Source of the DNA: CAVQKZ01 sp963837325
GTDB lineage: Bacteria > Actinomycetota > Actinomycetes > Mycobacteriales > Jatrophihabitantaceae
Direction: 5' to 3'
DNA: 64,000 nt
Assembly: GCA_963837325.1 (NCBI GenBank)
Contig: CAWIMV010000001.1
Location: forward strand, 2,790,001 to 2,854,000
In this document: positions 33,071-41,986 of the stretch, piece after piece
How the letters are laid out: the number at the start of each line of letters is the position of its first letter
Position numbering within the stretch: position 1 is the stretch's first letter
Made by a program: the position numbers and the translations under genes
The notes under the pieces: generated by a model
Told to the model about the DNA's origin: nothing
The model's input: the letters and a program-made list of their open reading frames with translations, nothing else
The model's database searches: none

Positions 33071-34971
33071 TACTGGAACCTCACCGCGAGCAGGACCGCT
33101 ACCACGGCGACGGTGCCACCGAGCATGGAGAGCGCATAGCTGCGGACGAACCCGGTCTGCACCCGCTTGAGCCGGGCCGATCCGCCGCCGAAGCCGGCTG
33201 CCAGCCCGGTGACCGCTCCGTCGACGCCGCGGTTGTCGAAATAGACCAACGCTCGGCTCAGCCATTGGCCCGGCCGCTGCAGGACAACTTCGTTGAACGC
33301 GTCGGCGTAGATGTTGCGGCGGGCTGCAGTGGTGACCGGCGAGACCCCGACCGGCTGGCTCACCGGGATCGGCTTGCGCCCGAACGCCACCCAGCCACCG
33401 AGGACACCGAGTGCCACGACGACCAGCGTGATCGCCGTGAGCACGACCTTGGAAACCGTGTGCGCGCCCTCTTCGACGCTAGGCCCGACCGAAGGCGTGA
33501 GCCAGTGCTGGAAGCCGCCGCCGAAGATCAGCAAGTACCCACCAACCAGTGAGAGGATGCCGAGCACGATCATCGGGTAGGTCATGTTGCGCGACGCCTC
33601 ATGCGGATGGACGTCGTCCTCCCACCGCCGTTCGCCGTGGAACGTCATCACCAGCGCGCGAGTCATGTAGAACGCGGTGATCCCGGCGCCGGCGAGCGCG
33701 ACCAGGCCCAGCACCCAGCCGGACGTGCCGCCCTTGTCCAGCGCCGCCTCGATGATCTTGTCCTTCGTCCAGAAGCCGGTCGCGAACGGGAAGCCGATGA
33801 TCGCGAGGAAGCCGCACACGAACACGCCATAGGTGATCGGCATGACCCGCCACAAGCCGCCGAACCGCCGCATGTCGATTCGGTCGTTCATGGCGTGCAT
33901 GACCGAACCGGCCGAAAGGAACAGCGCGGCCTTGAAGAAGCCGTGGCCGATCAGGTGCATGATGCCGATCGCATACACGCCGGGCCCGAGGCCGACAGCC
34001 AGGAACATGTAGCCGATCTGGCTGACCGTCGAATAGGCCAGCACCCGTTTCAGGTCGTCCTGGCCGCAGCCGCAGATGCAGCCGTAGAGCAGGGTGATGG
34101 CGCCGACGATCACCACGGCGGTGCGTGCGGCCTGCGAGGCGTCGAAGACCGGGGCCGAGCGGGCGATCAGGTACACCCCGGCGGTGACCATGGTTGCGGC
34201 ATGTATCAGCGCCGACACGGGCGTCGGGCCTTCCATGGCGTCAGGCAGCCAGGTCTGCAGCGGGAACTGGCCGGACTTGCCGCAGGCGCCGAGCAGGAGC
34301 ATGAAGCCGATGGCGGCGGCCACACCGTTGGTCAGTTTGGTGTCGCCGTAGAGGACGTCGGCGTAGGACGTGCTGCCGACGTAGGCGAACATGACCATGA
34401 TCGCGATCGAAAGCCCGACGTCACCCACCCGGTTGGCGAAGAACGCCTTGTTGCCGGCAGTTGCCGCGATGGGGCGGTCGAAGTAGTAGGAGATCAGCAG
34501 GTAGGACGCGAGGCCGACGCCCTCCCAGCCGACGTAGAGCGCCAGGTAGTTGTTGGCCAGAACCAGCAACAACATGACAGCGACGAAGAAGTTGAAGTAC
34601 CCGAAGAAGCGACGCCGGCCCGGATCGCCAGCCATGTAGCCCACGGCATAGATATGGATCAGTGAACCGACACCGGTGATCAGCAGTACGAACACCATCG
34701 ACAGCGGGTCGATCAGCATGCCCGCGTCGACCCGGAAGCCGGCGACCGGGATCCACGAGTACAGGTGCAGGTTGATCTCGCGGTTGCTCTCACCCTTGAC
34801 CGAGAAGAACAGCGCCACCGCGTAGACGAAAAGCACGACCGGGACGCCGGCGCCGACGAAGTGCGCCCACTTGTCGGCCCGCCGGCCGGCGAGCAGCAGC
34901 ACGGCCGACGAGAACAGCGGTAGGGCGACAAGCAGCCAGGCGGCAGACTGCATCCCTTCGGCGGTATTCAC
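33070..34971 (-). CDS. nuoL: NADH dehydrogenase I subunit L
   Basis: A 633-residue subunit with the proton-channel core (GKSGQFPLQTWLPDAMEGPT, DDLKRVLAYSTVSQIGYMF) and the C-terminal lateral helix that runs along the membrane arm (residues about 520-633). AYEGxGL-type WEGVGLASYLLI near 145 is the family N-terminal motif. The GTG start at 34971 is 10 bases after nuoK. Confidence 0.95.
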   Translation of the reverse strand: MNTAEGMQSAAWLLVALPLFSSAVLLLAGRRADKWAHFVGAGVPVVLFVYAVALFFSVKGESNREINLHLYSWIPVAGFRVDAGMLIDPLSMVFVLLITGVGSLIHIYAVGYMAGDPGRRRFFGYFNFFVAVMLLLVLANNYLALYVGWEGVGLASYLLISYYFDRPIAATAGNKAFFANRVGDVGLSIAIMVMFAYVGSTSYADVLYGDTKLTNGVAAAIGFMLLLGACGKSGQFPLQTWLPDAMEGPTPVSALIHAATMVTAGVYLIARSAPVFDASQAARTAVVIVGAITLLYGCICGCGQDDLKRVLAYSTVSQIGYMFLAVGLGPGVYAIGIMHLIGHGFFKAALFLSAGSVMHAMNDRIDMRRFGGLWRVMPITYGVFVCGFLAIIGFPFATGFWTKDKIIEAALDKGGTSGWVLGLVALAGAGITAFYMTRALVMTFHGERRWEDDVHPHEASRNMTYPMIVLGILSLVGGYLLIFGGGFQHWLTPSVGPSVEEGAHTVSKVVLTAITLVVVALGVLGGWVAFGRKPIPVSQPVGVSPVTTAARRNIYADAFNEVVLQRPGQWLSRALVYFDNRGVDGAVTGLAAGFGGGSARLKRVQTGFVRSYALSMLGGTVAVVAVLLAVRFQ

Positions 34972-34981
34972 AGCCGGCCTC

Positions 34982-35281
34982 TCAGTACTTCAGGAGGTTG
35001 GCGTCGTCAACCGACGCCGACCTCCGGGTTCGGAAGATGGACATGATGATGGCCAGTCCGACCACAACCTCGGCGGCCGCGACGACCATGACGAAGAAAG
35101 CCATGATCTGGCCGTCGAGGCTGCCGTTGATGCGCGAGAACGTCACGAGACTGAGATTGACGGCGTTGAACATCAGCTCGACGCACATGAAGACGACGAT
35201 CGCATTGCGCCGCACCAACACACCGACGGCGCCGATGGTGAACAGCGCCGCACTCAGGACAAGGTAGTAGGTCGGGGTCAC
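34982..35281 (-). CDS. nuoK: NADH dehydrogenase I subunit K
   Basis: A 99-residue, three-helix subunit with the two membrane glutamates in FMCVELMFNAVNL and VAAAEVVVGLAI, which are essential for proton transfer in the family. The GTG start overlaps the nuoJ stop. Normal length. Confidence 0.94.
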   Translation of the reverse strand: MTPTYYLVLSAALFTIGAVGVLVRRNAIVVFMCVELMFNAVNLSLVTFSRINGSLDGQIMAFFVMVVAAAEVVVGLAIIMSIFRTRRSASVDDANLLKY

Positions 35282-36063
35282 CGGTCACCGCCTTCGTTGT
35301 TCTCGATGGCCGACAGCGGGCGCCGGGGCAGCTCACGGGCCGGCGCGGACGCCATCACCGACTCCTCCGACACCGAGCCGTCCGGCAGGAGCGCCGGCGT
35401 GCCGATCGCGTTCGCGTTGGCGAACACACCCGGGCCGGGCAGCGGCTGAGGACGTCCGCTGCGGATCCGCTCGCGGGCGATCGACTTCTGCGTGCGCCGC
35501 GGCCCCTCACGCTCGACGTGAGCGAGGACCATGGCGCCCACGGCGGCCACGATCAGCAGCGCCGAAGTGAGCTCGAACGCGAACAGGTACTTGGTGAACA
35601 GCAGCCGGGCGATCGACTGGACGTTGCCGCCCGCCGCGTTGGGGCCGTCGAGGTTGACCGGTTTCGAGCCCTTGAACGCGCGGCCGATCGAGATGGCGAC
35701 GAGCAGAGCGAAGCCGATGCCGAACAGCGCGGCCGCCCACCGCTGGCCGCGCAGCGTCTCGACGATCGAGTCCGACGCGTCGCGGCCGACCAGCATCAGC
35801 ACGAACAGGAACAAGATCATGATCGCGCCGGTGTAGACGATGATCTGAACCAGGCCGAGGAACGGCCCTTGCTCGATCAGGTAGAACATGCCGAGCGACA
35901 TCATCGTCGCCACCAGCGAGAGCGCCGAGTGGATGGCGTTGCGCAACAACACCATCCCGATCGCACCCGCCAGCGACACCGGCCCGAGCACCCAGAACGC
36001 AACCGCCTCCCCAAGAGGCACCTGTCCATTGGTCAATTCGCCAGCACTTATTAATGCGCTCAA
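35278..36063 (-). CDS. nuoJ: NADH dehydrogenase I subunit J, TTG start
   Basis: A 261-residue subunit with five helices and a hydrophilic C-terminal tail of about 75 residues, rich in Arg, Pro and Ser, longer than in E. coli but common in actinobacteria. The membrane core has VQIIVYTGAIMILFLFVLML. The only start placed behind a good ribosome site is TTG at 36063 (GGGGGG then ACACG), since no ATG or GTG lies near. A 132-base palindrome-rich gap separates it from nuoI, the only large gap within the nuo genes. Confidence 0.9.
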   Translation of the reverse strand: MSALISAGELTNGQVPLGEAVAFWVLGPVSLAGAIGMVLLRNAIHSALSLVATMMSLGMFYLIEQGPFLGLVQIIVYTGAIMILFLFVLMLVGRDASDSIVETLRGQRWAAALFGIGFALLVAISIGRAFKGSKPVNLDGPNAAGGNVQSIARLLFTKYLFAFELTSALLIVAAVGAMVLAHVEREGPRRTQKSIARERIRSGRPQPLPGPGVFANANAIGTPALLPDGSVSEESVMASAPARELPRRPLSAIENNEGGDR

Positions 36064-36077
36064 CGTGTCCCCCCGTC

Positions 36078-36177
36078 TGCACCGCTCGCTGGCGCTCGGG
36101 TGCATCCGGCGGGCCACCCAGGCCTGCGGCCTGTGAGCGCGCTCTTCGCGCGAGCGCTCATCGCCTGGTGGTCACCC
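36078..36177. repeat. Palindrome cluster (REP/BIME-like) between nuoI and nuoJ
   Basis: Three perfect inverted repeats stand side by side: TGCACC/GGTGCA (36078-36083 with 36099-36104), CAGGCC-TGC-GGCCTG (36119-36133), and GAGCGC/GCGCTC (36135-36140 with 36154-36159). An outer imperfect pair, GGGCCACCCAGGC (36111) with GCCTGGTGGTCACCC (36163), encloses the last two. It fills a gap where neighbouring nuo genes overlap or nearly touch, so it looks inserted. Confidence 0.5.
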
Positions 36178-36195
36178 ACAAACAATCCCGGCGCC

Positions 36196-36825
36196 CTAAC
36201 CATGGTGGCGTCCGACTTCTATGGCGGTGCCGGTGATGGGGCGGCCGGCGACGTTGGCGGTGCTCTGGTCGGCCCCGTGCTGCAGCGGTTCCTGCGACAC
36301 GACGGTGTAGTAGTCCTTCTCGTCGTCGCCGAGGCGCATCGGGTGGGGCGGGGCCTCCATGCCGGGCAGCAGCGGAGCCATCAACTGCTCCTTGGTGTAG
36401 ATCAGCTCCTGGCGGCTGTCGAGAGCGAGCTCGTATTCGTTGCTCATCGTGAGCGAACGGGTCGGGCACGCTTCGACGCACAACCCGCAGAAAATGCAGC
36501 GCAGGTAGTTGATCTGGTACACCGCGCCGTAGCGCTCACCCGGCGAATAGCGGGCCTCGTCGGTGTTGTCGGCGCCCTCGACGTAGATCGCGTCGGCCGG
36601 GCAGGCCCAAGCACACAGTTCGCACCCGACGCACTTCTCCAGTCCGTCGGGGTGCCGGTTGAGCACGTGCCGACCGTGATACCGCGGCGCCGTCGGATAG
36701 AAGTCGAACGGGTACTGCTGCGTGTAGACCTTCTTGAACATCGTGGCGAAGGTCAGCCCGAAGCCCTTGGCAAAACCGCCGATGCTGCCGGTGGGCTCGG
36801 GCTCGGACGTGGGTGTCTCAGCCAT
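36196..36825 (-). CDS. nuoI: NADH dehydrogenase I subunit I
   Basis: A 209-residue ferredoxin-like subunit carrying clusters N6a and N6b: CVGCELCAWACP and CIFCGLCVEACP, each followed by the Pro of the 8Fe type. The N-terminal amphipathic stretch (GGFAKGFGLTFATMFKKVY) lies on the membrane. The ATG at 36825 lies inside the 3' end of nuoH (8-base overlap). A longer upstream frame is a shadow. Confidence 0.94.
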   Translation of the reverse strand: MAETPTSEPEPTGSIGGFAKGFGLTFATMFKKVYTQQYPFDFYPTAPRYHGRHVLNRHPDGLEKCVGCELCAWACPADAIYVEGADNTDEARYSPGERYGAVYQINYLRCIFCGLCVEACPTRSLTMSNEYELALDSRQELIYTKEQLMAPLLPGMEAPPHPMRLGDDEKDYYTVVSQEPLQHGADQSTANVAGRPITGTAIEVGRHHG

Positions 36826-38233
36826 CAGGGTCGTCTTCTCCGTCCGCAATCGCGGGTGTGGGACGCGACACCGACGCCAGCCGCTGCGGCTTCGGTACCA
36901 CGAGATCCATCGGTGGTGTGGGGAACGTCGGCGCGAGTTCGGCCTCGTCGGCGTCGTCGGCCTCGCGGGTGGCCGTGCGGCGCGCGATGGCACCTTCCCA
37001 CATCATCAGGCCGGGCACGACGACGAGCAGCAGCACGAGGGCCAACGGAACGCCGGTGGCCTTCCAGGCCGGCCAGTCGCGGTCGCGCAGCACGTGGATG
37101 CTGGTAACGGCGAGGATCCATACCAGGTTGATCGGGATGAGCACCTTCCAACCGAGGTGCATGAACTGGTCGTAGCGCAGCCGGGGCAGCGTCCCCCGCA
37201 GCCACACGAACACGAAGATGATCACGACGATCTTGATGACGAACCAGATGACCGGGAACCAGCCCGAGTTCGCCCCGCTCCACAGCGCGTGCACGCCCCA
37301 CGGCGCATGCCAACCGCCGAGGAACAACGTCGTCGCCAGCGCGGAAACCGTCACCATGTTGATGTACTCGGCCAGGTAGAACATGGCGAACTTGAACGAC
37401 GAGTACTCGGTGTGAAAGCCGCCGACGAGTTCCGACTCGGCTTCGGCCAGGTCGAACGGCGCGCGGTTGGTCTCACCGACCACGGACACCGCGTAGATCG
37501 CGAACGAGACGAACAGCGGGAATACGTTCCAGGTGTGGTATTGCGAGGCGACGATTCCCGACGTCGACATCGTCCCCGCGAAGAGGAACACCGCCACCAT
37601 CGACAGGCCCATCGCGACCTCGTACGAGATCATCTGCGCGGCCGAACGCAGGCCGCCGAGCAGGGGGTAGGTCGAGCCGGATGCCCAGCCGGACAGCACG
37701 ATGCCGTACACGCCCAGCGACGAGCAGGCGAAGACGACCAGGACGCCGACCGGCAGGTCGGTGAGTTGCAGGGCGGTGTGATGGCCGAAGATCGAGACCT
37801 CCGGGCCGAACGGGATGACCGAGAAGGCCAGGAACGCCGGCACGGCGGACAGGATCGGGGCCAGGAAGTACACCGGCTTGTCGGCCAGCGCGGGGATGAC
37901 CTCTTCCTTGAACGCGAGCTTCACGCCATCGGCCAGTGACTGCAGCGTGCCCCACGGGCCGGTGCGGTTCGGACCGATGCGGTTCTGCATCCGGCCCACG
38001 ACCTTGCGCTCGAAGACGATCGAGAACAGCGTCATGACCACGAGGAAGACGAAGACGGCGAGGACCTTGATCAGCACCAGCCAGATCGGCTGGTCGCCGA
38101 AACCGGGGAGATTCTGCGAGCTTGCGAGCAGAACATCGGTGGAGTGCGAGCTTGCGAGCAGAACATCGGTGGAGTGCGAGCTTGCGAGCAGAACATCGGT
38201 GGAGTGTGACGCCGCGAGCACGTTGGCGCTCAT
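36818..38233 (-). CDS. nuoH: NADH dehydrogenase I subunit H
   Basis: A 471-residue quinone-site membrane subunit with eight helices. ERKVVGRMQNRIGPNRTGPWG, FAEYINM-type YLAEYINMVTVSAL and ETNRAPFDLAEAESELVGG line the quinone tunnel. Two oddities are seen: an N-terminal tail with three copies of HSTDVLLASS before the first helix, encoded by perfect 30-bp DNA repeats, and a C-terminal acidic extension of about 60 residues. The ATG overlaps the nuoG stop (ATGA). Confidence 0.93.
   Translation of the reverse strand: MSANVLAASHSTDVLLASSHSTDVLLASSHSTDVLLASSQNLPGFGDQPIWLVLIKVLAVFVFLVVMTLFSIVFERKVVGRMQNRIGPNRTGPWGTLQSLADGVKLAFKEEVIPALADKPVYFLAPILSAVPAFLAFSVIPFGPEVSIFGHHTALQLTDLPVGVLVVFACSSLGVYGIVLSGWASGSTYPLLGGLRSAAQMISYEVAMGLSMVAVFLFAGTMSTSGIVASQYHTWNVFPLFVSFAIYAVSVVGETNRAPFDLAEAESELVGGFHTEYSSFKFAMFYLAEYINMVTVSALATTLFLGGWHAPWGVHALWSGANSGWFPVIWFVIKIVVIIFVFVWLRGTLPRLRYDQFMHLGWKVLIPINLVWILAVTSIHVLRDRDWPAWKATGVPLALVLLLVVVPGLMMWEGAIARRTATREADDADEAELAPTFPTPPMDLVVPKPQRLASVSRPTPAIADGEDDPDG
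38116..38205. repeat. Three perfect 30-bp tandem repeats in the 5' end of nuoH
   Basis: The unit GCGAGCTTGCGAGCAGAACA plus 10 further bases is repeated exactly at 38116-38145, 38146-38175 and 38176-38205. A degenerate half copy follows to 38220. The unit length is a multiple of three, so each copy adds ten residues to the NuoH N-terminus without shifting the frame. Confidence 0.95.
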
Positions 38234-40683
38234 GAGACACCTCCAGCGGCGGCCTCGGGATCGGCGCCCACCACGGGCGGAGCGGCGGGCCGGCCGAGCG
38301 TCACGATGTCGCCTGACGTGGCGCCCAGTGTCGTGCGCACCGCGCAGCCGCGAGCGTTGGTCGGCAGCCACACGACGCGGTCGGGCAGCGCGTCGATGAC
38401 CACTGGCAGCACCAGCGTCCCGCGGTCCGTCGCCACACTCACCGAGTCGCCGTCGGCAACTCCGACCTCGGCGGCGGTGGCCGCGTTGAGCACGGCCCGG
38501 GCCGGCTTGGCCGTGCCCGCGAGGTGCTCGTCGCCGTCCTGCATGCGGCCGGCGTCGATCAGCTCGGGCCAGGTGGCCAGCAGCGCTTCGCCGTTGCCGG
38601 GCTCGGCCGGCGCAATGGGTGCAACGCTCGGCGCCGACGGCCGGTGGATGCCCGTGGCCAGCTGCAGCAGCTCCGCGCGGGCGGCGGCGACAGTCGGCAA
38701 TCCGAACGCGACGTCGAGCTCCTCGGCCAGGGCGTGCAGCACCCGGCCGTCGGACATCGCTCCGGTGTTGGTGATGGTCAGGTCGAAGGGGCGGCGCCGG
38801 CCCTCCCACGTGACGTAACGGCCGGCCTTCTCGGCCGGCGGCGCAACGGGCAGCACGACGTCGGCCGCGGCGGTGACGGCGCTGGTCCGGATCTCGAGGC
38901 TGACGATGAACCCGGCCCGCTCGAGCGCCTCGGCCGCCAGCGCCGGGTCGGCCAGGTCGCCGGGATCCACTCCGCCAATAACGAGCGCCGCCAGCGAACC
39001 GTCGACGGCTGCCCGGAGGATCGCGTCGGTGTCGCGACCCGTCTCGGCCGGCACACTGCTACCCCAAGCCCGCTCGACCTCCGCCCGGGCCGCGGCGTCG
39101 TCGACCGGACGCCCGCCCGGCAGCAGGGTCGGCAGCGCACCGGCATCGACCGCGCCCCGCTCGCCGGCCCGGCGCGGCACCCAGGCCAGCCCGGCGCCGG
39201 TCGAGGCGGCCAGCCCAGCCGCGGCACTCAACGCGCCGGGCGAAGTGGCCAGCCGTTCTCCGACCAGGATCAGCGCGCCATCGACGGACAGCGCCTCGGT
39301 GACGTCGCCGCCAAGGGCGCCGATCGCGGCCGCCTCGGCGCCCGGCCGCGTCGGCAGCAGCCGGCCGTCGAGCTTGCTCAGCCCCCGCGATGCGAACGGA
39401 GCGATCGACCAGACGGCCGTCTCGCCGTGGCGGGTCGACTTGCGCAGCCGTAGGAAGACGATCGGCGATTCCTCCTCGGGCTCGAGCCCGACGAGCAGAA
39501 CCGCAGGCGCCGCCTCGAGCGAGGCGTACGAGACGTGCTGCGGAGTCATCCCAGCCACATGCGAGCCCAGGAACGCCAGCTCCTCGGCGCTGCCCGGTCG
39601 AGCCCGGGAATCAATGTCGTTGGTGGCCAAGGCCACGCGAGCGAACTTCGCGTAGGCGTAGGCGTCCTCTTCGGTCAGCCGTCCACCCGGCAGTACCCCT
39701 ACGCCGCCACGGTCGACGGCCTCGCGCAATCCGGCCGCGGCGCGTTCGAGTGCTTCGGTCCAGCTGGTCTCGACCAGCGCGCCGGACTCGTTGCGCACCA
39801 TCGGAGCGAGCAGCCGGTCGGCCTGGATCGCGTAGTTGAACGACCACCGGCCCTTGTCGCAGTTCCACTCCTCGTTGACGTCCTCGTCGGGCGAGGCCAG
39901 GCGGCGAGTGACCTTGCTCCGCCGCCAGTCGGTGCGCAGCGCACAGCCCGAAGAGCAGTGCTCGCAGACGGTCTCGGTCGACATCAAGTCGAACGGACGG
40001 GCCCGGAACCGGTACGACGCACCGGTGAGCGCACCGACCGGGCAGATCTGCACCGTGTTGCCGGAGAAGTACGACTGGAACGGCTCCTCTGACGACGTCC
40101 CGATCTGCTCGAGTGCGCCCCGTTCGAGCAGGTCGATGAACGGGTCGCCGGCGATCTGCTCGGAGAAGCGGGTGCAGCGCTGACAGAGCACACAGCGCTC
40201 GCGGTCGAGCAGCACGTTGGACGAGATGGCGATCGGCTTGGCGAACGTGCGCTTGACGTCGCGGAAGCGAGAGTCGGCCCGGCCGTTGCTCATGGCCTGG
40301 TTCTGCAGGGGGCACTCGCCGCCCTTGTCGCAGATCGGGCAGTCCAGCGGGTGATTGATGAGCAGCAGCTCCATCACGCCCTGCTGGGCCTTGTCGGCCA
40401 CGACCGAGGTGAGCTGGGTCTTGACAACCATGCCGGGCATGACCGTGGTGGTGCACGAGGCGGCCGGCTTGGGCATGCCGCGTCCGTTGCCCATGTCGGT
40501 GACCTCGACCAGGCACTGCCGGCAGGCCCCGGCCGGGTCGAGCAACGGGTGGTCGCAGAACCGCGGGATCGCGATACCGAGTTCCTCGGCCGCCCGGATC
40601 AGCAACGTCCCCTTGGGCACCGAGATCTCGATGCCGTCGATGGTGACGGTGACGAGATCGGCCTTAGCTTCGACGGCGGTCAT
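38230..40683 (-). CDS. nuoG: NADH dehydrogenase I subunit G
   Basis: An 817-residue subunit. The N-terminal [2Fe-2S] domain has CDHPLLDPAGACRQCLVEV, the next region holds the His-ligated cluster near LLINHPLDCPICDKGGECPL, and LCQRCTRF carries N4 ligands. The N7 motif CEHCSSGC followed after 27 residues by Cys is intact. The C-terminal half is a degenerate molybdopterin-type domain. It overlaps nuoH by 4 bases and its ATG precedes the nuoF stop by none. Confidence 0.94.
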   Translation of the reverse strand: MTAVEAKADLVTVTIDGIEISVPKGTLLIRAAEELGIAIPRFCDHPLLDPAGACRQCLVEVTDMGNGRGMPKPAASCTTTVMPGMVVKTQLTSVVADKAQQGVMELLLINHPLDCPICDKGGECPLQNQAMSNGRADSRFRDVKRTFAKPIAISSNVLLDRERCVLCQRCTRFSEQIAGDPFIDLLERGALEQIGTSSEEPFQSYFSGNTVQICPVGALTGASYRFRARPFDLMSTETVCEHCSSGCALRTDWRRSKVTRRLASPDEDVNEEWNCDKGRWSFNYAIQADRLLAPMVRNESGALVETSWTEALERAAAGLREAVDRGGVGVLPGGRLTEEDAYAYAKFARVALATNDIDSRARPGSAEELAFLGSHVAGMTPQHVSYASLEAAPAVLLVGLEPEEESPIVFLRLRKSTRHGETAVWSIAPFASRGLSKLDGRLLPTRPGAEAAAIGALGGDVTEALSVDGALILVGERLATSPGALSAAAGLAASTGAGLAWVPRRAGERGAVDAGALPTLLPGGRPVDDAAARAEVERAWGSSVPAETGRDTDAILRAAVDGSLAALVIGGVDPGDLADPALAAEALERAGFIVSLEIRTSAVTAAADVVLPVAPPAEKAGRYVTWEGRRRPFDLTITNTGAMSDGRVLHALAEELDVAFGLPTVAAARAELLQLATGIHRPSAPSVAPIAPAEPGNGEALLATWPELIDAGRMQDGDEHLAGTAKPARAVLNAATAAEVGVADGDSVSVATDRGTLVLPVVIDALPDRVVWLPTNARGCAVRTTLGATSGDIVTLGRPAAPPVVGADPEAAAGGVS

Positions 40684-41985
40684 CTAGTGGGCTCCAACCA
40701 GGGTGCGCGCGCCTGGGAACGGGCAGCCGTCGCCCTCGATGTGGGCGAGGTACTCGTCCCGGAAGTACTTGATGGACGACGTGACCGGGCTGACCGCGCC
40801 GTCACCGAGCGCGCAGAACGCCCGGCCCAGGATGTTGTCGGAGAGGTCGAGCAAGGTGTCGATGTCCTCCTCGGTGCCGCCGCCGTTCTCGAGCCGCTCG
40901 TAGATGCCCACGTACCAGTACGTTCCTTCGCGGCAGGGCGTGCACTTGCCGCAAGACTCGTGCAGGTAGAAGTCCGACCACTTCTTCACGGCCCGGACCA
41001 CACAGTCGTCCTCGTCGAAGATCATCAATGCAGAGGTCCCGTTCATCGACCCGGCCTGGACGGCCGAATCGAAGTCCAGCGGGGTGTCGAGGTGCTCGCG
41101 GGTGAACATCGGCGTCGACGAGCCGCCGGGGGTCCAGAACTTGAGCTCCTTGTCACGGCTCATCCCGCCGGCCAGTTCGAGCAGTTCGCGCAGTGTGGTG
41201 CCCATCGGCGCCTCGTACTGGCCGGGGTTCTTGACCCGTCCCGACAATGAGTACATCGACGGTCCGGGCGAGCCCTCGGGGCCCATCTCCTTGAACCAGT
41301 CGGCCCCGCCCAACACGATGTAGGGCACGCTGGCCAGCGTGCCGACGTTGTTGACGACCGTCGGCGCGTCGTAGAGGCCGTTGGTCGCGGGGAACGGCGG
41401 CTTGAGCCGGGGCTGGCCGCGCTTGCCTTCGAGCGAGTCCAGCAGGGCGGTCTCCTCGCCGCAGATGTAGGCACCCGCGCCGGCGTGGATGGTGATGTCG
41501 CAGTCGAAACCCGATCCCAGGATGTCGAGACCGAGGTAGCCCTTGGCGCGGGCCTGGTCGACGGCGGCGGTGACCCGCCGGATCGCGTGCACGGCTTCGC
41601 CCCGGATGTAGATGAACGCCCGTTCGGCCCGCACCGCGTAGCAGGCGATGATGATGCCTTCGATCATCGCGTGCGGGTCGTTCATCATCAGCGGCAGGTC
41701 GCGGCAGGTGCCCGGCTCGCCTTCGTCGGCGTTGATCACGACGTAGTGCGGCTTGGCCGGCTCGCCCGGCTTCGGCTGCGGGATGAACTGCCACTTCATG
41801 CCGGCCGGGAAGCCGGCGCCACCGCGGCCGCGCAGGTTCGAGTCCTTGACCAGCGCGATGAGTTCGTCGGGCGCCATTGTCAACGCCTTGCGCAAGCCCG
41901 CGTACCCGTCGAGCCGTTCGTAGTTGTCGATCTTCCATGGCTGGTCGGTGCCGAACCGCTTGGTCAGTACCGGAGTCAGTGGCAT
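40684..41985 (-). CDS. nuoF: NADH dehydrogenase I subunit F
   Basis: A 433-residue flavoprotein that binds NADH and FMN and carries cluster N3. It has the NADH/FMN glycine-rich loop LRGRGGAGFPAGMKW, then CGEETALLDSLEGKRGQPR, and the N3 ligands in SCGKCTPCREG with a fourth Cys in FCALGDGAVSP. The ATG at 41985 lies one base after the nuoE stop. The upstream open frame within nuoE is a shadow. Confidence 0.95.
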   Translation of the reverse strand: MPLTPVLTKRFGTDQPWKIDNYERLDGYAGLRKALTMAPDELIALVKDSNLRGRGGAGFPAGMKWQFIPQPKPGEPAKPHYVVINADEGEPGTCRDLPLMMNDPHAMIEGIIIACYAVRAERAFIYIRGEAVHAIRRVTAAVDQARAKGYLGLDILGSGFDCDITIHAGAGAYICGEETALLDSLEGKRGQPRLKPPFPATNGLYDAPTVVNNVGTLASVPYIVLGGADWFKEMGPEGSPGPSMYSLSGRVKNPGQYEAPMGTTLRELLELAGGMSRDKELKFWTPGGSSTPMFTREHLDTPLDFDSAVQAGSMNGTSALMIFDEDDCVVRAVKKWSDFYLHESCGKCTPCREGTYWYVGIYERLENGGGTEEDIDTLLDLSDNILGRAFCALGDGAVSPVTSSIKYFRDEYLAHIEGDGCPFPGARTLVGAH

Positions 41986-41986
41986 G

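Noticed and set aside
33601..34665. 354-codon ORF antisense to nuoL
   Set aside because: The sequence is rich in His, Asp, Glu and Arg, typical of the reverse frame of membrane-helix codons, and nuoL is certain.
38116..38205. CRISPR-like array
   Set aside because: The 30-bp copies are directly adjacent with no spacers and lie inside the nuoH reading frame, so it is a coding minisatellite.
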